Origin: Butyribacter intestini
GTDB taxonomy: Bacteria; Bacillota; Clostridia; Lachnospirales; Lachnospiraceae
Assembly (NCBI GenBank): GCA_001414325.1
Contig: LLKB01000001.1
Span: 935,699-999,698 of the forward strand
Direction: 5' to 3'
DNA length: 64,000 nucleotides
In this document: positions 19,134-26,358 of the stretch, in pieces
How positions within the stretch are numbered: position 1 is the stretch's first letter
Layout of the letters: each line of letters begins with the position of its first letter
Notes under the pieces: model-generated
Databases searched by the model: none
Seen by the model: only the letters and a program-made list of their open reading frames with translations
What the model was told of the DNA's origin: nothing
Translations under genes and position numbers: made by a program

Positions 19134-19530
19134 CAATTCCTCATTTCTGCCGATATTACCGCCTGCTGTCTATTCTTGTGATTCAGCCGTATATTATTAC
19201 CGTGCGTTTTAGTAATTTTAAGCTGAGATTAAAAGATGTTTTTTTCTCAACCGGTGTCCTTAAAAAATTTTAGTTTTATGTTTTACAAAAGCATTATGAT
19301 TTCTAAATCATTTAAGTTTTTTATGACAGGACAGTCTTGATTATACCTTTTTTCACATATAAAAACAAGTTTTTAAACTTTTTCAATAAATTTTCAATGA
19401 CAAATGATAATATTTGTGATAAAATTTAAAATGTTTATAGTAATTTTGTAAAAAAATTTAATATTATTACAAAATATCTGATAAAAGAACTTGAAAATTT
19501 TATGTGCCGCAAGGCAGAATGGAGGCAATA
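19134..19530. other. Divergent intergenic region metF fusion / purM
   Basis: 397 bases, very AT-rich. On the minus strand the metF leader holds a TTGAG..CTCA hairpin and two related words, CGGTAATAATAT and CGGTAATATCGGC. Toward purM there is a weak promoter candidate (TTGTGA 19414-19419, TATAGT 19436-19441, 16-base spacer) and a hairpin pairing ATTTTGTAA (19443-19451) with TTACAAAAT (19467-19475). No PurR box or purine riboswitch was recognised. Confidence 0.4.
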
Positions 19531-20559
19531 ATGGATTACAAAAACGCTGGAGTTGACATCGAAGCAGGCTACAAAGCTGTTGAGCTCATGAAAAAACACA
19601 TTGCAAGCACGATGAGGAATGAAGTGCTTACAGACATAGGTGGTTTTTCAGGTGCATTTTCTATGGAGGCTTTCAAGAACATGGAGCAGCCTACACTTGT
19701 ATCAGGAACAGATGGCGTTGGTACAAAGTTAAAAGTAGCTTTTGAGATGGATAAGCATGATTCAGTTGGTATCGACTGTGTTGCAATGTGTGTAAATGAC
19801 ATTGCATGTGCAGGTGGTGAACCATTATTTTTCTTAGACTACATAGCATGTGGAAAAAATGAACCTGAAAAGATTGCGTCTATAGTAAGCGGTGTCGCTG
19901 AGGGATGCAGACAGTCAAATGCCGCACTCATCGGTGGTGAAACAGCAGAGATGCCTGGTTTTTATCCGGTAGATGAATATGACCTTGCAGGTTTTGCAGT
20001 AGGTGTAGTTGACCGTAAAAATATGATAACGGGCAAGTCAATCAAAGAGGGAGATGTACTTGTAGGTATCGCATCTTCAGGTATTCACAGCAATGGATAT
20101 TCACTTGTAAGAAAAGTATTCCCTATGAAGAAAGAAAATCTTGCAGTAAGTTATGAATCACTTGGCGGAAAGACTTTAGGTGAAACTTTACTTATACCGA
20201 CTATCATTTATGTAAAAGCACTTCGTTCTGTAAAAGAGGGCGGCGTTACGATAAAAGGATGCAGCCATATCACCGGTGGTGGATTTTATGAAAATATTCC
20301 TCGTATGCTTCACGATGGTGTTCGTGCACAGATAAAGGCTGACAGTTACGAGATACCACCTATTTTTGATATGCTTGCAAAAGACGGAGATATTGCAAAA
20401 GAAATGATGTATAATACATACAATATGGGTATCGGCATGATGCTTGCAGTTGATGCGGCAGACGCTGATAAGACTGTTGAACTTGTAAATAAGTCAGGTC
20501 AGAAAGCATTTATCGTTGGTGAGATTATTAAGGGTGAAAAAGGTGTTACATTAGTTTAA
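19531..20559 (+). CDS. purM: Phosphoribosylformylglycinamidine cyclo-ligase (AIR synthetase)
   Basis: 342 residues. It closes the imidazole ring of AIR using ATP in de novo purine synthesis. The order is standard: [25 protein letters not shown] (ATP/substrate loop), [21 protein letters not shown], and [14 protein letters not shown]. The start is the ATG at 19531, five bases after GGAGG; a GTG 27 bases upstream lacks such a site. It is the first gene of the purM-purN-purD block. purH, which often follows purN, is absent. Confidence 0.97.
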   Translation: MDYKNAGVDIEAGYKAVELMKKHIASTMRNEVLTDIGGFSGAFSMEAFKNMEQPTLVSGTDGVGTKLKVAFEMDKHDSVGIDCVAMCVNDIACAGGEPLFFLDYIACGKNEPEKIASIVSGVAEGCRQSNAALIGGETAEMPGFYPVDEYDLAGFAVGVVDRKNMITGKSIKEGDVLVGIASSGIHSNGYSLVRKVFPMKKENLAVSYESLGGKTLGETLLIPTIIYVKALRSVKEGGVTIKGCSHITGGGFYENIPRMLHDGVRAQIKADSYEIPPIFDMLAKDGDIAKEMMYNTYNMGIGMMLAVDAADADKTVELVNKSGQKAFIVGEIIKGEKGVTLV

Positions 20560-20565
20560 TCACTA

Positions 20566-20612
20566 TCAAGCAGGTATTAAGCGGATTGCGAATATTTGTT
20601 TTAATCACATTA
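20566..20612. repeat. REP-like element, family A (minus orientation)
   Basis: The reverse strand reads ATATTCGCAATCCGCTTAAT then ACCTGCTTGATAGT, close to the copies at 50.05 and 58.04 kb. Confidence 0.6.
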
Positions 20613-20630
20613 CCAGACAAAAGGCAAAAA

Positions 20631-20651
20631 GCGGATATATCGTATCCGCTT
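20631..20651 (+). repeat. Hairpin in purM-purN spacer
   Basis: AAGCGGATA and TATCCGCTT form a perfect 9-bp stem with a five-base loop about 10 bases before the purN ribosome binding site. No T-run follows, so a processing or stability element is more likely than a terminator. Confidence 0.5.
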
Positions 20652-20676
20652 AATGCTTTATGAGGAGGTTTCATAC

Positions 20677-21315
20677 ATGAACGGACAGAAACAAAAGATT
20701 GCCGTATGTGTTTCAGGTGGAGGAACAAATCTCCAGGCTATTATTGACAAGATAAATGACGGTACTATCAAAAATACAGAAATATCAGTAGTCATCAGCA
20801 ACAAACCTGATGCTTACGCTTTAGAGCGTGCAAAAAAAGCAGGTATAGATGCTGTCTGCATTAGACCTAAGGATTATGAAAATCGAGATGATTTTGCGAA
20901 TACAATGGTTGACACCCTAAAAAAACACGATATTGATCTGGTTGTTCTTGCCGGCTATCTTGTAATAGTCCCTGTAAAGATGATACATGAATACAGAAAC
21001 AGGATAATAAATATACATCCGTCACTTATCCCGTCACATTGTGGTATGGGATATTACGGGCTTAAGGTACATGAGAGTGTACTTGCAACAGGCAATAAAG
21101 TTACAGGTGCAACGGTGCATTTTGTTGACGAAGAAGCAGACCACGGTCCTATCATATTGCAAAAAGCCGTTAAGGTACATGAAAATGATACACCTGAGAT
21201 TTTGCAAAAGCGTGTTATGGAAGAAGCAGAATGGAATATCCTGCCTGAGGCCATTGACCTGATAGGTGCCGGAAAAGTTAAAGTTATTGACGGCATTGCA
21301 CATATTGAAGAATAA
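20677..21315 (+). CDS. purN: Phosphoribosylglycinamide formyltransferase
   Basis: 212 residues. It transfers formyl from 10-formyl-THF to GAR in purine synthesis. The N-terminal CVSGGGTNLQAI loop, LAGYLVIVP, the catalytic NIHPSLIPSHCG and TVHFVDEEADHGPII are all present (Asn, His and Asp of the active site). GAGGAGG lies eight bases before the ATG at 20677; an earlier in-frame ATG at 20653 overlaps a hairpin and was rejected. It follows purM and precedes purD on the same strand. Confidence 0.96.
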   Translation: MNGQKQKIAVCVSGGGTNLQAIIDKINDGTIKNTEISVVISNKPDAYALERAKKAGIDAVCIRPKDYENRDDFANTMVDTLKKHDIDLVVLAGYLVIVPVKMIHEYRNRIINIHPSLIPSHCGMGYYGLKVHESVLATGNKVTGATVHFVDEEADHGPIILQKAVKVHENDTPEILQKRVMEEAEWNILPEAIDLIGAGKVKVIDGIAHIEE

Positions 21316-21368
21316 ACAGTTTTTATGTCTTTTTCAAAGAGTACATTGTGTAGAAATGGAGGATGATG

Positions 21369-22646
21369 ATGAAAGTTCTTATAGTAGGAAGCGGTGGACG
21401 CGAGCACGCTATAGCATGGAGTGTATCGCAGAGTAAAAAAGTAGATAAGATTTATTGTGCACCGGGAAACGGTGGCATTTCGCAGATAGCTGAATGTGTT
21501 GATATTGCTGCAATGGAATTTGACAATCTTGCGGATTTTGCAGAGAAAAATGAGATAGACCTTACGATTATAGGTATGGATGATCCACTCGTAGGCGGTA
21601 TCGTTGATGTTTTTGAAGAAAGAGGTCTCCGTGTATTCGGACCACGCAAAAACGCTGCTATCATTGAGGGCTCTAAGAGTTTTTCAAAAGATCTTATGAA
21701 AAAATACAATATTCCAACTTGTCATTATGAGACATTTAACTCGCCTGAGGAAGCTCTTTTATATCTTGAAAATGCAAGTTTTCCTATTGTTTTAAAAGCT
21801 GACGGTCTTGCACTCGGAAAAGGTGTGCTTATATGTCAGACGCTTGAAGAAGCAGAAGCCGGGGTCACAACACTCATGCTCGACAAACAGTTTGGTGAAG
21901 CAGGTGACACTATTGTAATAGAAGACTTTATGACAGGTCGTGAAGCATCTGTTCTTTGTTTCTGTGACGGTACTCATATCAAACCTATGACAAGTGCACA
22001 GGATCATAAGCGTGCTAAAGACGGGGATAAGGGATTAAATACCGGTGGAATGGGGACATTCTCACCAAGTCCTTTTTATACTGACGATGTAAAAGAATTC
22101 TGTGAAAAACATATCTATCAGCCGACAATGGATGCAATGAAAGCAGAGGGTAGAGATTTTACAGGTATTTTATTTGTAGGACTTATGCTCACTGAGGACG
22201 GTCCGAAGGTTCTTGAGTACAATGCAAGATTTGGTGACCCTGAGGCACAGGTTGTGCTTCCTCGTATGGAAAATGATATTATTGATGTCATAGACGCCTG
22301 CATAAATGGAAGGCTTAACGAAATCGAACTTTCCTTTGAGGACAATGCGGCAGTATGCGTTGTTCTTGCATCTGACGGTTATCCTGAGCATTATGAAAAA
22401 GGAAAGCTTATCAAAGGTCTTGAAAATTTTGAAGGAAAAGACAAAGAGGGTTACTATGCATTCCATGCAGGTACAAAGAAAACAGATGAAGGCATCGTCA
22501 CAAACGGCGGTCGTGTCATTGGAATAACAGCAAAAGGTGCAAACTTAAAAGAAGCCAGAGCAAATGCTTATAGGGCTACAGAGTGGGTTGACTTTGAAAA
22601 TAAATATATGCGACACGACATTGGAAAAGCGATAGACGAAGCATAG
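21369..22646 (+). CDS. purD: Phosphoribosylamine-glycine ligase
   Basis: 425 residues, an ATP-grasp enzyme joining glycine to phosphoribosylamine. Seen: KVLIVGSGGREHAIAW, the ATP-grasp core PIVLKADGLALGKGV, NTGGMGTFSPSPF, and EYNARFGDPEAQVVLPR. Three ATG codons follow each other at 21363, 21366 and 21369. The last gives six-base spacing to GGAGG and matches the family N-terminus. Its leader has GTAGAAATGGAGG, an extended ribosome-binding sequence shared with other genes here. Confidence 0.97.
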   Translation: MKVLIVGSGGREHAIAWSVSQSKKVDKIYCAPGNGGISQIAECVDIAAMEFDNLADFAEKNEIDLTIIGMDDPLVGGIVDVFEERGLRVFGPRKNAAIIEGSKSFSKDLMKKYNIPTCHYETFNSPEEALLYLENASFPIVLKADGLALGKGVLICQTLEEAEAGVTTLMLDKQFGEAGDTIVIEDFMTGREASVLCFCDGTHIKPMTSAQDHKRAKDGDKGLNTGGMGTFSPSPFYTDDVKEFCEKHIYQPTMDAMKAEGRDFTGILFVGLMLTEDGPKVLEYNARFGDPEAQVVLPRMENDIIDVIDACINGRLNEIELSFEDNAAVCVVLASDGYPEHYEKGKLIKGLENFEGKDKEGYYAFHAGTKKTDEGIVTNGGRVIGITAKGANLKEARANAYRATEWVDFENKYMRHDIGKAIDEA

Positions 22647-22783
22647 ACATAAATAATAAATTTTTATATAGCTGAAAAATAAATAATAATCAAAAAATAC
22701 AGATATTTACTGCATTAAAATATAACACCTGTTGTATATTCATGCTGAGATAAATATTAATATAACACAAGGAGGACATTTGA

Positions 22784-24025
22784 GTGTATTCATTTAGTGA
22801 AGTTCAGAATTATGATCCGGACCTGGCAAAAGCTATGGCGGACGAGACACAGAGACAGAGAGACAACATTGAGCTTATTGCATCAGAAAACCTTGTAAGC
22901 AAAGCTGTTATGGCAGCTATGGGAAGCACACTTACAAATAAGTATGCTGAGGGTTACCCTGGAAAAAGATATTATGGTGGATGTGAGCATGTAGATGTAG
23001 TCGAAGACCTTGCAAGAGACAGAGCAATGAAGCTCTTTGGATGTACTTATGCAAATGTTCAGCCACATTCAGGTGCACAGGCAAATATGACTGTATTCTT
23101 TGCACTTATGCAGCCGGGTGATACATTTATGGGAATGAACCTTGACCACGGCGGACATCTTACACATGGAAGCCCGGTAAACTTTTCAGGAAAATATTTT
23201 AACTGTGTACCTTATGGTGTAAACAGTGACGGATATATAGATTATGATGAAGTTGAGCGTATTGCAAAAGAGTGCAAACCAAAACTTATCGTTGCAGGTG
23301 CAAGTGCATATGCAAGAAAGATTGACTTTAAGAGATTTAGGGAAATCGCAGACGAAGTAGGTGCATATCTCATGGTAGATATGGCACATATCGCTGGTCT
23401 TGTTGCGGCAGGTTATCACGAAAGCCCTATCCCTTATGCTCATGTTACTACAACTACAACACATAAGACACTCCGTGGACCTCGTGGAGGTATGATTCTT
23501 TCAAGTAAGGAATTTGCTGAAGAGCATAAGCTTAACAAGGCATTATTCCCTGGAATACAGGGTGGTCCGCTCATGCATGTTATCGCTGCAAAGGCTGTAT
23601 GTTTTAAAGAAGCCCTTGACCCGGCATTTAAAGAGTATGGAAAGAACATCATTGACAATGCACAGGCACTTGCAAACGGACTTATCAAGCGTGGCATCAA
23701 AATTGTATCAGGCGGTACAGACAATCATCTTATGTTAGTTGACCTTGCAGACAAGGGACTTACCGGAAAAGAAGTTGAGAAATGGCTTGACGCAGCTCAT
23801 ATCACTTGCAATAAAAACACTATTCCGGACGATCCTCAGTCACCTTTTGTAACAAGTGGTATCCGTCTTGGAACTGCTGCCGTGTCAACAAGAGGTTTTA
23901 ATACTGATGATATGGATAAAGTCGCAGAAGCTATCGCACTTATCATTGATGATCATGAAGCAAATACTGAAAAAGCAACAGCTATCGTAAAGAGCCTTAC
24001 AGACAAATATCCTCTTTACGAATAA
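22784..24025 (+). CDS. glyA: Serine hydroxymethyltransferase
   Basis: 413 residues. This PLP enzyme converts serine and THF to glycine and methylene-THF. It therefore supplies glycine to PurD and one-carbon units to PurN and to the methylene-THF reductase encoded nearby. Motifs: [21 protein letters not shown], the PLP lysine in [14 protein letters not shown], and [11 protein letters not shown]. The start is a GTG at 22784, eight bases after GGAGG; no ATG fits the family start. Confidence 0.97.
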   Translation: MYSFSEVQNYDPDLAKAMADETQRQRDNIELIASENLVSKAVMAAMGSTLTNKYAEGYPGKRYYGGCEHVDVVEDLARDRAMKLFGCTYANVQPHSGAQANMTVFFALMQPGDTFMGMNLDHGGHLTHGSPVNFSGKYFNCVPYGVNSDGYIDYDEVERIAKECKPKLIVAGASAYARKIDFKRFREIADEVGAYLMVDMAHIAGLVAAGYHESPIPYAHVTTTTTHKTLRGPRGGMILSSKEFAEEHKLNKALFPGIQGGPLMHVIAAKAVCFKEALDPAFKEYGKNIIDNAQALANGLIKRGIKIVSGGTDNHLMLVDLADKGLTGKEVEKWLDAAHITCNKNTIPDDPQSPFVTSGIRLGTAAVSTRGFNTDDMDKVAEAIALIIDDHEANTEKATAIVKSLTDKYPLYE

Positions 24026-24038
24026 AAAATTTTAGAAC

Positions 24039-24060
24039 AAAGAGTCGCTTGCGACTCTTT
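24039..24060 (+). terminator. Hairpin after glyA
   Basis: AAAGAGTCGC and GCGACTCTTT form a perfect inverted repeat with a two-base centre (a 9-bp stem with a CTTG loop in RNA). The T-run is short, so it may end transcription only partly or protect the 3' end. Confidence 0.65.
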
Positions 24061-24129
24061 CGCGCTTGAGCGGAATGTGTAGCATTTATTTCTTTTCCGC
24101 GAAATGCGCATCCTCACGGAGTGTTTTTT

Positions 24130-24207
24130 ATGTTATAGCAAACGAGAAGTTTCCTATAACACAAAAATATATGTGGCTGTTCACACTTTATGAGTGTGGA
24201 CAGCCAC
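24130..24207 (+). promoter_or_regulatory. Two hairpins in the leader of the LUD gene
   Basis: The first pairs GTTATAG with CTATAAC (about 24131-24160). The second pairs GTGGCTGT with CAGCCAC, and CACACT with AGTGTG inside it (24173-24207). The second ends only ten bases before AAGGAGG of the next gene, so it could gate translation, or act as a transcript-end hairpin. Confidence 0.5.
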
Positions 24208-24231
24208 ACTGATTGTAAGGAGGACAACGAC

Positions 24232-24891
24232 ATGGATGATTTAGAAATAGAACTTACTCCAAAACAGGAAAATTATCAAAATCTGGCTGAGACGATAATA
24301 AATAAGTTTAATACAAGAGGAATTGAGGGATACTATTGCATAGACAGAGAGGAGGCAAATGCAAAAGCAAAGCGTTTTCTGACTCCGGACAGCACTATAT
24401 CATGGGGCGGTTCGATGACTCTCTCGGAGATTGGTCTTATAGATGACCTTAAAGAATCTGATGATTATATAATATACGACAGGGCAGATGCTAAGACACC
24501 GGAAGAAAAAAGAGAACTTTTTGGAAAAATAGTGACATCTGATTATTATTTTATGAGTTCAAATGCCGTAACAATGGATGGGGAACTTGTAAATATTGAC
24601 GGAACAGGAAACAGGGTTGCCTGTCTTTGCCACGGACCTGAAAATGTTATTCTTATCGTAGGAATGAACAAAGTTGTAAAAAATGTTGAGGAGGCAATAT
24701 CAAGAGTAAGAAATATTGCCGCACCGCCAAATGCAGTACGACTTTCAAAAAATACACCATGTTCAAAAATCGGAAGATGTGCAGACTGCCAGTCTGATGA
24801 TTGCATCTGCTGTCAGACAGTAATAACAAGAAGATCTGCTATTCCGGGCAGAATAAAAGTTATACTTGTAGGCGAAGAACTTGGTTATTAG
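24232..24891 (+). CDS. LUD-domain protein (LutC/DUF162 type)
   Basis: 219 residues. The LUD fold is recognised from SWGGSMTLSEIGL, DYYFMSSNAVTMDGELVNIDGTGNRVA and FGPE-like CHGPENVILIVG. The family includes LutC, a part of the LutABC lactate-oxidation complex, but lutA and lutB are not adjacent. The C-terminus has a six-cysteine cluster (CSKIGRCADCQSDDCICC), which hints at metal or Fe-S binding. AAGGAGG eight bases upstream fixes the ATG at 24232; a GTG 42 bases earlier lies inside the hairpin. Function unproven. Confidence 0.75.
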   Translation: MDDLEIELTPKQENYQNLAETIINKFNTRGIEGYYCIDREEANAKAKRFLTPDSTISWGGSMTLSEIGLIDDLKESDDYIIYDRADAKTPEEKRELFGKIVTSDYYFMSSNAVTMDGELVNIDGTGNRVACLCHGPENVILIVGMNKVVKNVEEAISRVRNIAAPPNAVRLSKNTPCSKIGRCADCQSDDCICCQTVITRRSAIPGRIKVILVGEELGY

Positions 24892-24899
24892 ATTTTTAG

Positions 24900-24985
24900 C
24901 TGCACATACTTGACATAAATCTTATATGTGAAATATATTATATTTCGCACTATACACAAAAATGTGTGCAGAAATGGGGAGTAAT
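24900..24985 (+). promoter_or_regulatory. Structured 5' leader element of hydE (leader family copy 1)
   Basis: TGCACAT (24901-24907) can pair with GTGTGCA (24964-24970), the bases just before GAAATGGGGA, the ribosome binding site. TTGACA at 24910-24915 is a good -35 match. A 9-bp hairpin, TGTGAAATA (24927-24935) with TATTTCGCA (24941-24949), lies between. The same arrangement recurs before aroB and at 47.6 kb. Confidence 0.5.
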
Positions 24986-26029
24986 ATGCTTCAAAAAGAA
25001 TTGATAGATAAATTACACAAAAACAGTATATTATCTGCTGATGAATTTTATAAAATGCTTTCAGAGCATGATGAGGAAGATTCCGAATATCTTTTCGGTC
25101 TTGCCAGAAAAGTAAGAGAAAACATATATGGAAAAGATGTTTATATAAGAGGACTTATAGAATTCAGCAACTATTGTCGCAATGACTGCTATTATTGCGG
25201 TATCAGAAAAAGCAACACGAACGCATCAAGGTACAGACTTAGCGGGGATGAGATACTCGAATGTGCCGATGAGGGTTACAGACTAGGATTTAGAACTTTT
25301 GTTCTTCAGGGCGGTGAAGATATGTTCTTTACTGCTGAAAAAATCGCTGATATAGTAAGAAATATAAAAAAGCGGCATAGTGATTGTGCAGTGACTTTAT
25401 CGGTAGGAGAGAGGGACTACGACACCTATAAATACTGGTATGATGCAGGTGCAGACAGATACCTTTTAAGACATGAAACAGCTACGGATGAACACTATAG
25501 AAAACTTCATCCTGACGAACTTTCACTTGAAAATAGAAAAAAATGTCTTTTTGACTTAAAAGAGATAGGTTATCAGGTTGGTGCGGGATTTATGGTTGGT
25601 TCGCCTTATCAGACGACAGAGTATCTTGTAAATGACCTGTTATTTTTAAAGGAACTTAAGCCACATATGATAGGAATTGGTCCTTATATATCACAGCAGG
25701 ACACTCCTTTTGCAGATATGGAAAACGGTACGCTCGAACAGACATTATTTCTTCTTGGAATACTAAGGCTTATGTTTCCGAATGTGCTTTTGCCATCGAC
25801 AACAGCACTCGGAACGATAGCACCAAACGGAAGGGAACTTGGTCTTAAAGCCGGGGCAAATGTAGTCATGCCAAATCTTTCGCCTGTTTCAGTGCGTAAA
25901 AAGTACCAGCTATATGACAATAAGATATGTACAGGAGAGGAGTCGGCTCAGTGTGCCGGATGCTTAAGAAACAGGATTGAATCTGTCGGCTATGAAATGA
26001 CTGTCAGCAGAGGAGATTATAAAATTTAA
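24986..26029 (+). CDS. hydE: [FeFe]-hydrogenase H-cluster radical SAM maturase HydE
   Basis: 347 residues. HydE is a radical SAM enzyme in assembly of the H-cluster of [FeFe]-hydrogenases. The SAM cluster motif is FSNYCRNDCYYCG (CX3CX2C). HydE-specific stretches follow: TFVLQGGEDMF, RHETATDEHYRKLHP, GAGFMVGSPYQT and IGPYISQQDTPF. The auxiliary-cluster cysteines near the C-terminus (CTGEESAQCAGC, CX7CX2C) are intact. The start is taken at 24986, five bases after GGGGA; an upstream ATG in the leader would add eight residues. hydF, hydG and hydrogenase genes are not in this window, so the maturation set is split. Confidence 0.92.
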   Translation: MLQKELIDKLHKNSILSADEFYKMLSEHDEEDSEYLFGLARKVRENIYGKDVYIRGLIEFSNYCRNDCYYCGIRKSNTNASRYRLSGDEILECADEGYRLGFRTFVLQGGEDMFFTAEKIADIVRNIKKRHSDCAVTLSVGERDYDTYKYWYDAGADRYLLRHETATDEHYRKLHPDELSLENRKKCLFDLKEIGYQVGAGFMVGSPYQTTEYLVNDLLFLKELKPHMIGIGPYISQQDTPFADMENGTLEQTLFLLGILRLMFPNVLLPSTTALGTIAPNGRELGLKAGANVVMPNLSPVSVRKKYQLYDNKICTGEESAQCAGCLRNRIESVGYEMTVSRGDYKI

Positions 26030-26060
26030 AAATAAACTGCTTTAAAAATTTATATTGTTA

Positions 26061-26122
26061 TGTGCACCCATATATAGTACCAATTTTGACTTGCAAGGTC
26101 TGCACAGAAATGGAGGTTTATC
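26061..26122 (+). promoter_or_regulatory. Possible variant of the structured leader (copy 4)
   Basis: TGTGCA (26061-26066) is complementary to TGCACA (26101-26106), which directly precedes GAAATGGAGG. The two halves are swapped relative to the aroB and hydE leaders, so pairing is kept while sequence changes. There is no TTTGTGTC-type stem, so membership is tentative. Confidence 0.3.
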
Positions 26123-26272
26123 ATGGAAAAAGGAACACGAGTAAATGTAGAAATAAATGTAACAAAAATCGTTAAGTATGTATGTCTTGCCGGAGTTGCC
26201 ATAGTAGCAGCGATATTCAGCCACAAAAGTTATACGGCTTTTTTAAATGACAGAAAGAATTGTGACAAATAA
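26123..26272 (+). CDS. 49-residue single-pass membrane peptide
   Basis: A short gene too small for usual cut-offs. It reads MEKGTRVNVEINVTKIVKYV, then a hydrophobic helix (about 19-32, VCLAGVAIVAAIF), then SHKSYTAFLNDRKNCDK. GGAGG lies six bases before the ATG inside the extended GAAATGGAGG sequence shared by several genes here, which argues for real translation. The charge pattern suggests a single membrane pass. It follows hydE by 93 bases and precedes topB. I do not recognise a family and assign no function. Confidence 0.6.
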   Translation: MEKGTRVNVEINVTKIVKYVCLAGVAIVAAIFSHKSYTAFLNDRKNCDK

Positions 26273-26358
26273 ATGATTTTGCATTATATGTTGCACCACA
26301 GGTGTTTATGGTAACGCATTTGCCATAATGTCTAAAATAAAATTAAGGATAATTAGTA

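Noticed and set aside
19137-19270. SAM or cobalamin riboswitch before the metF fusion
   Set aside because: I looked for S-box (GGCAACC-type) and B12-box signatures on the minus strand and found none; only small hairpins are visible.
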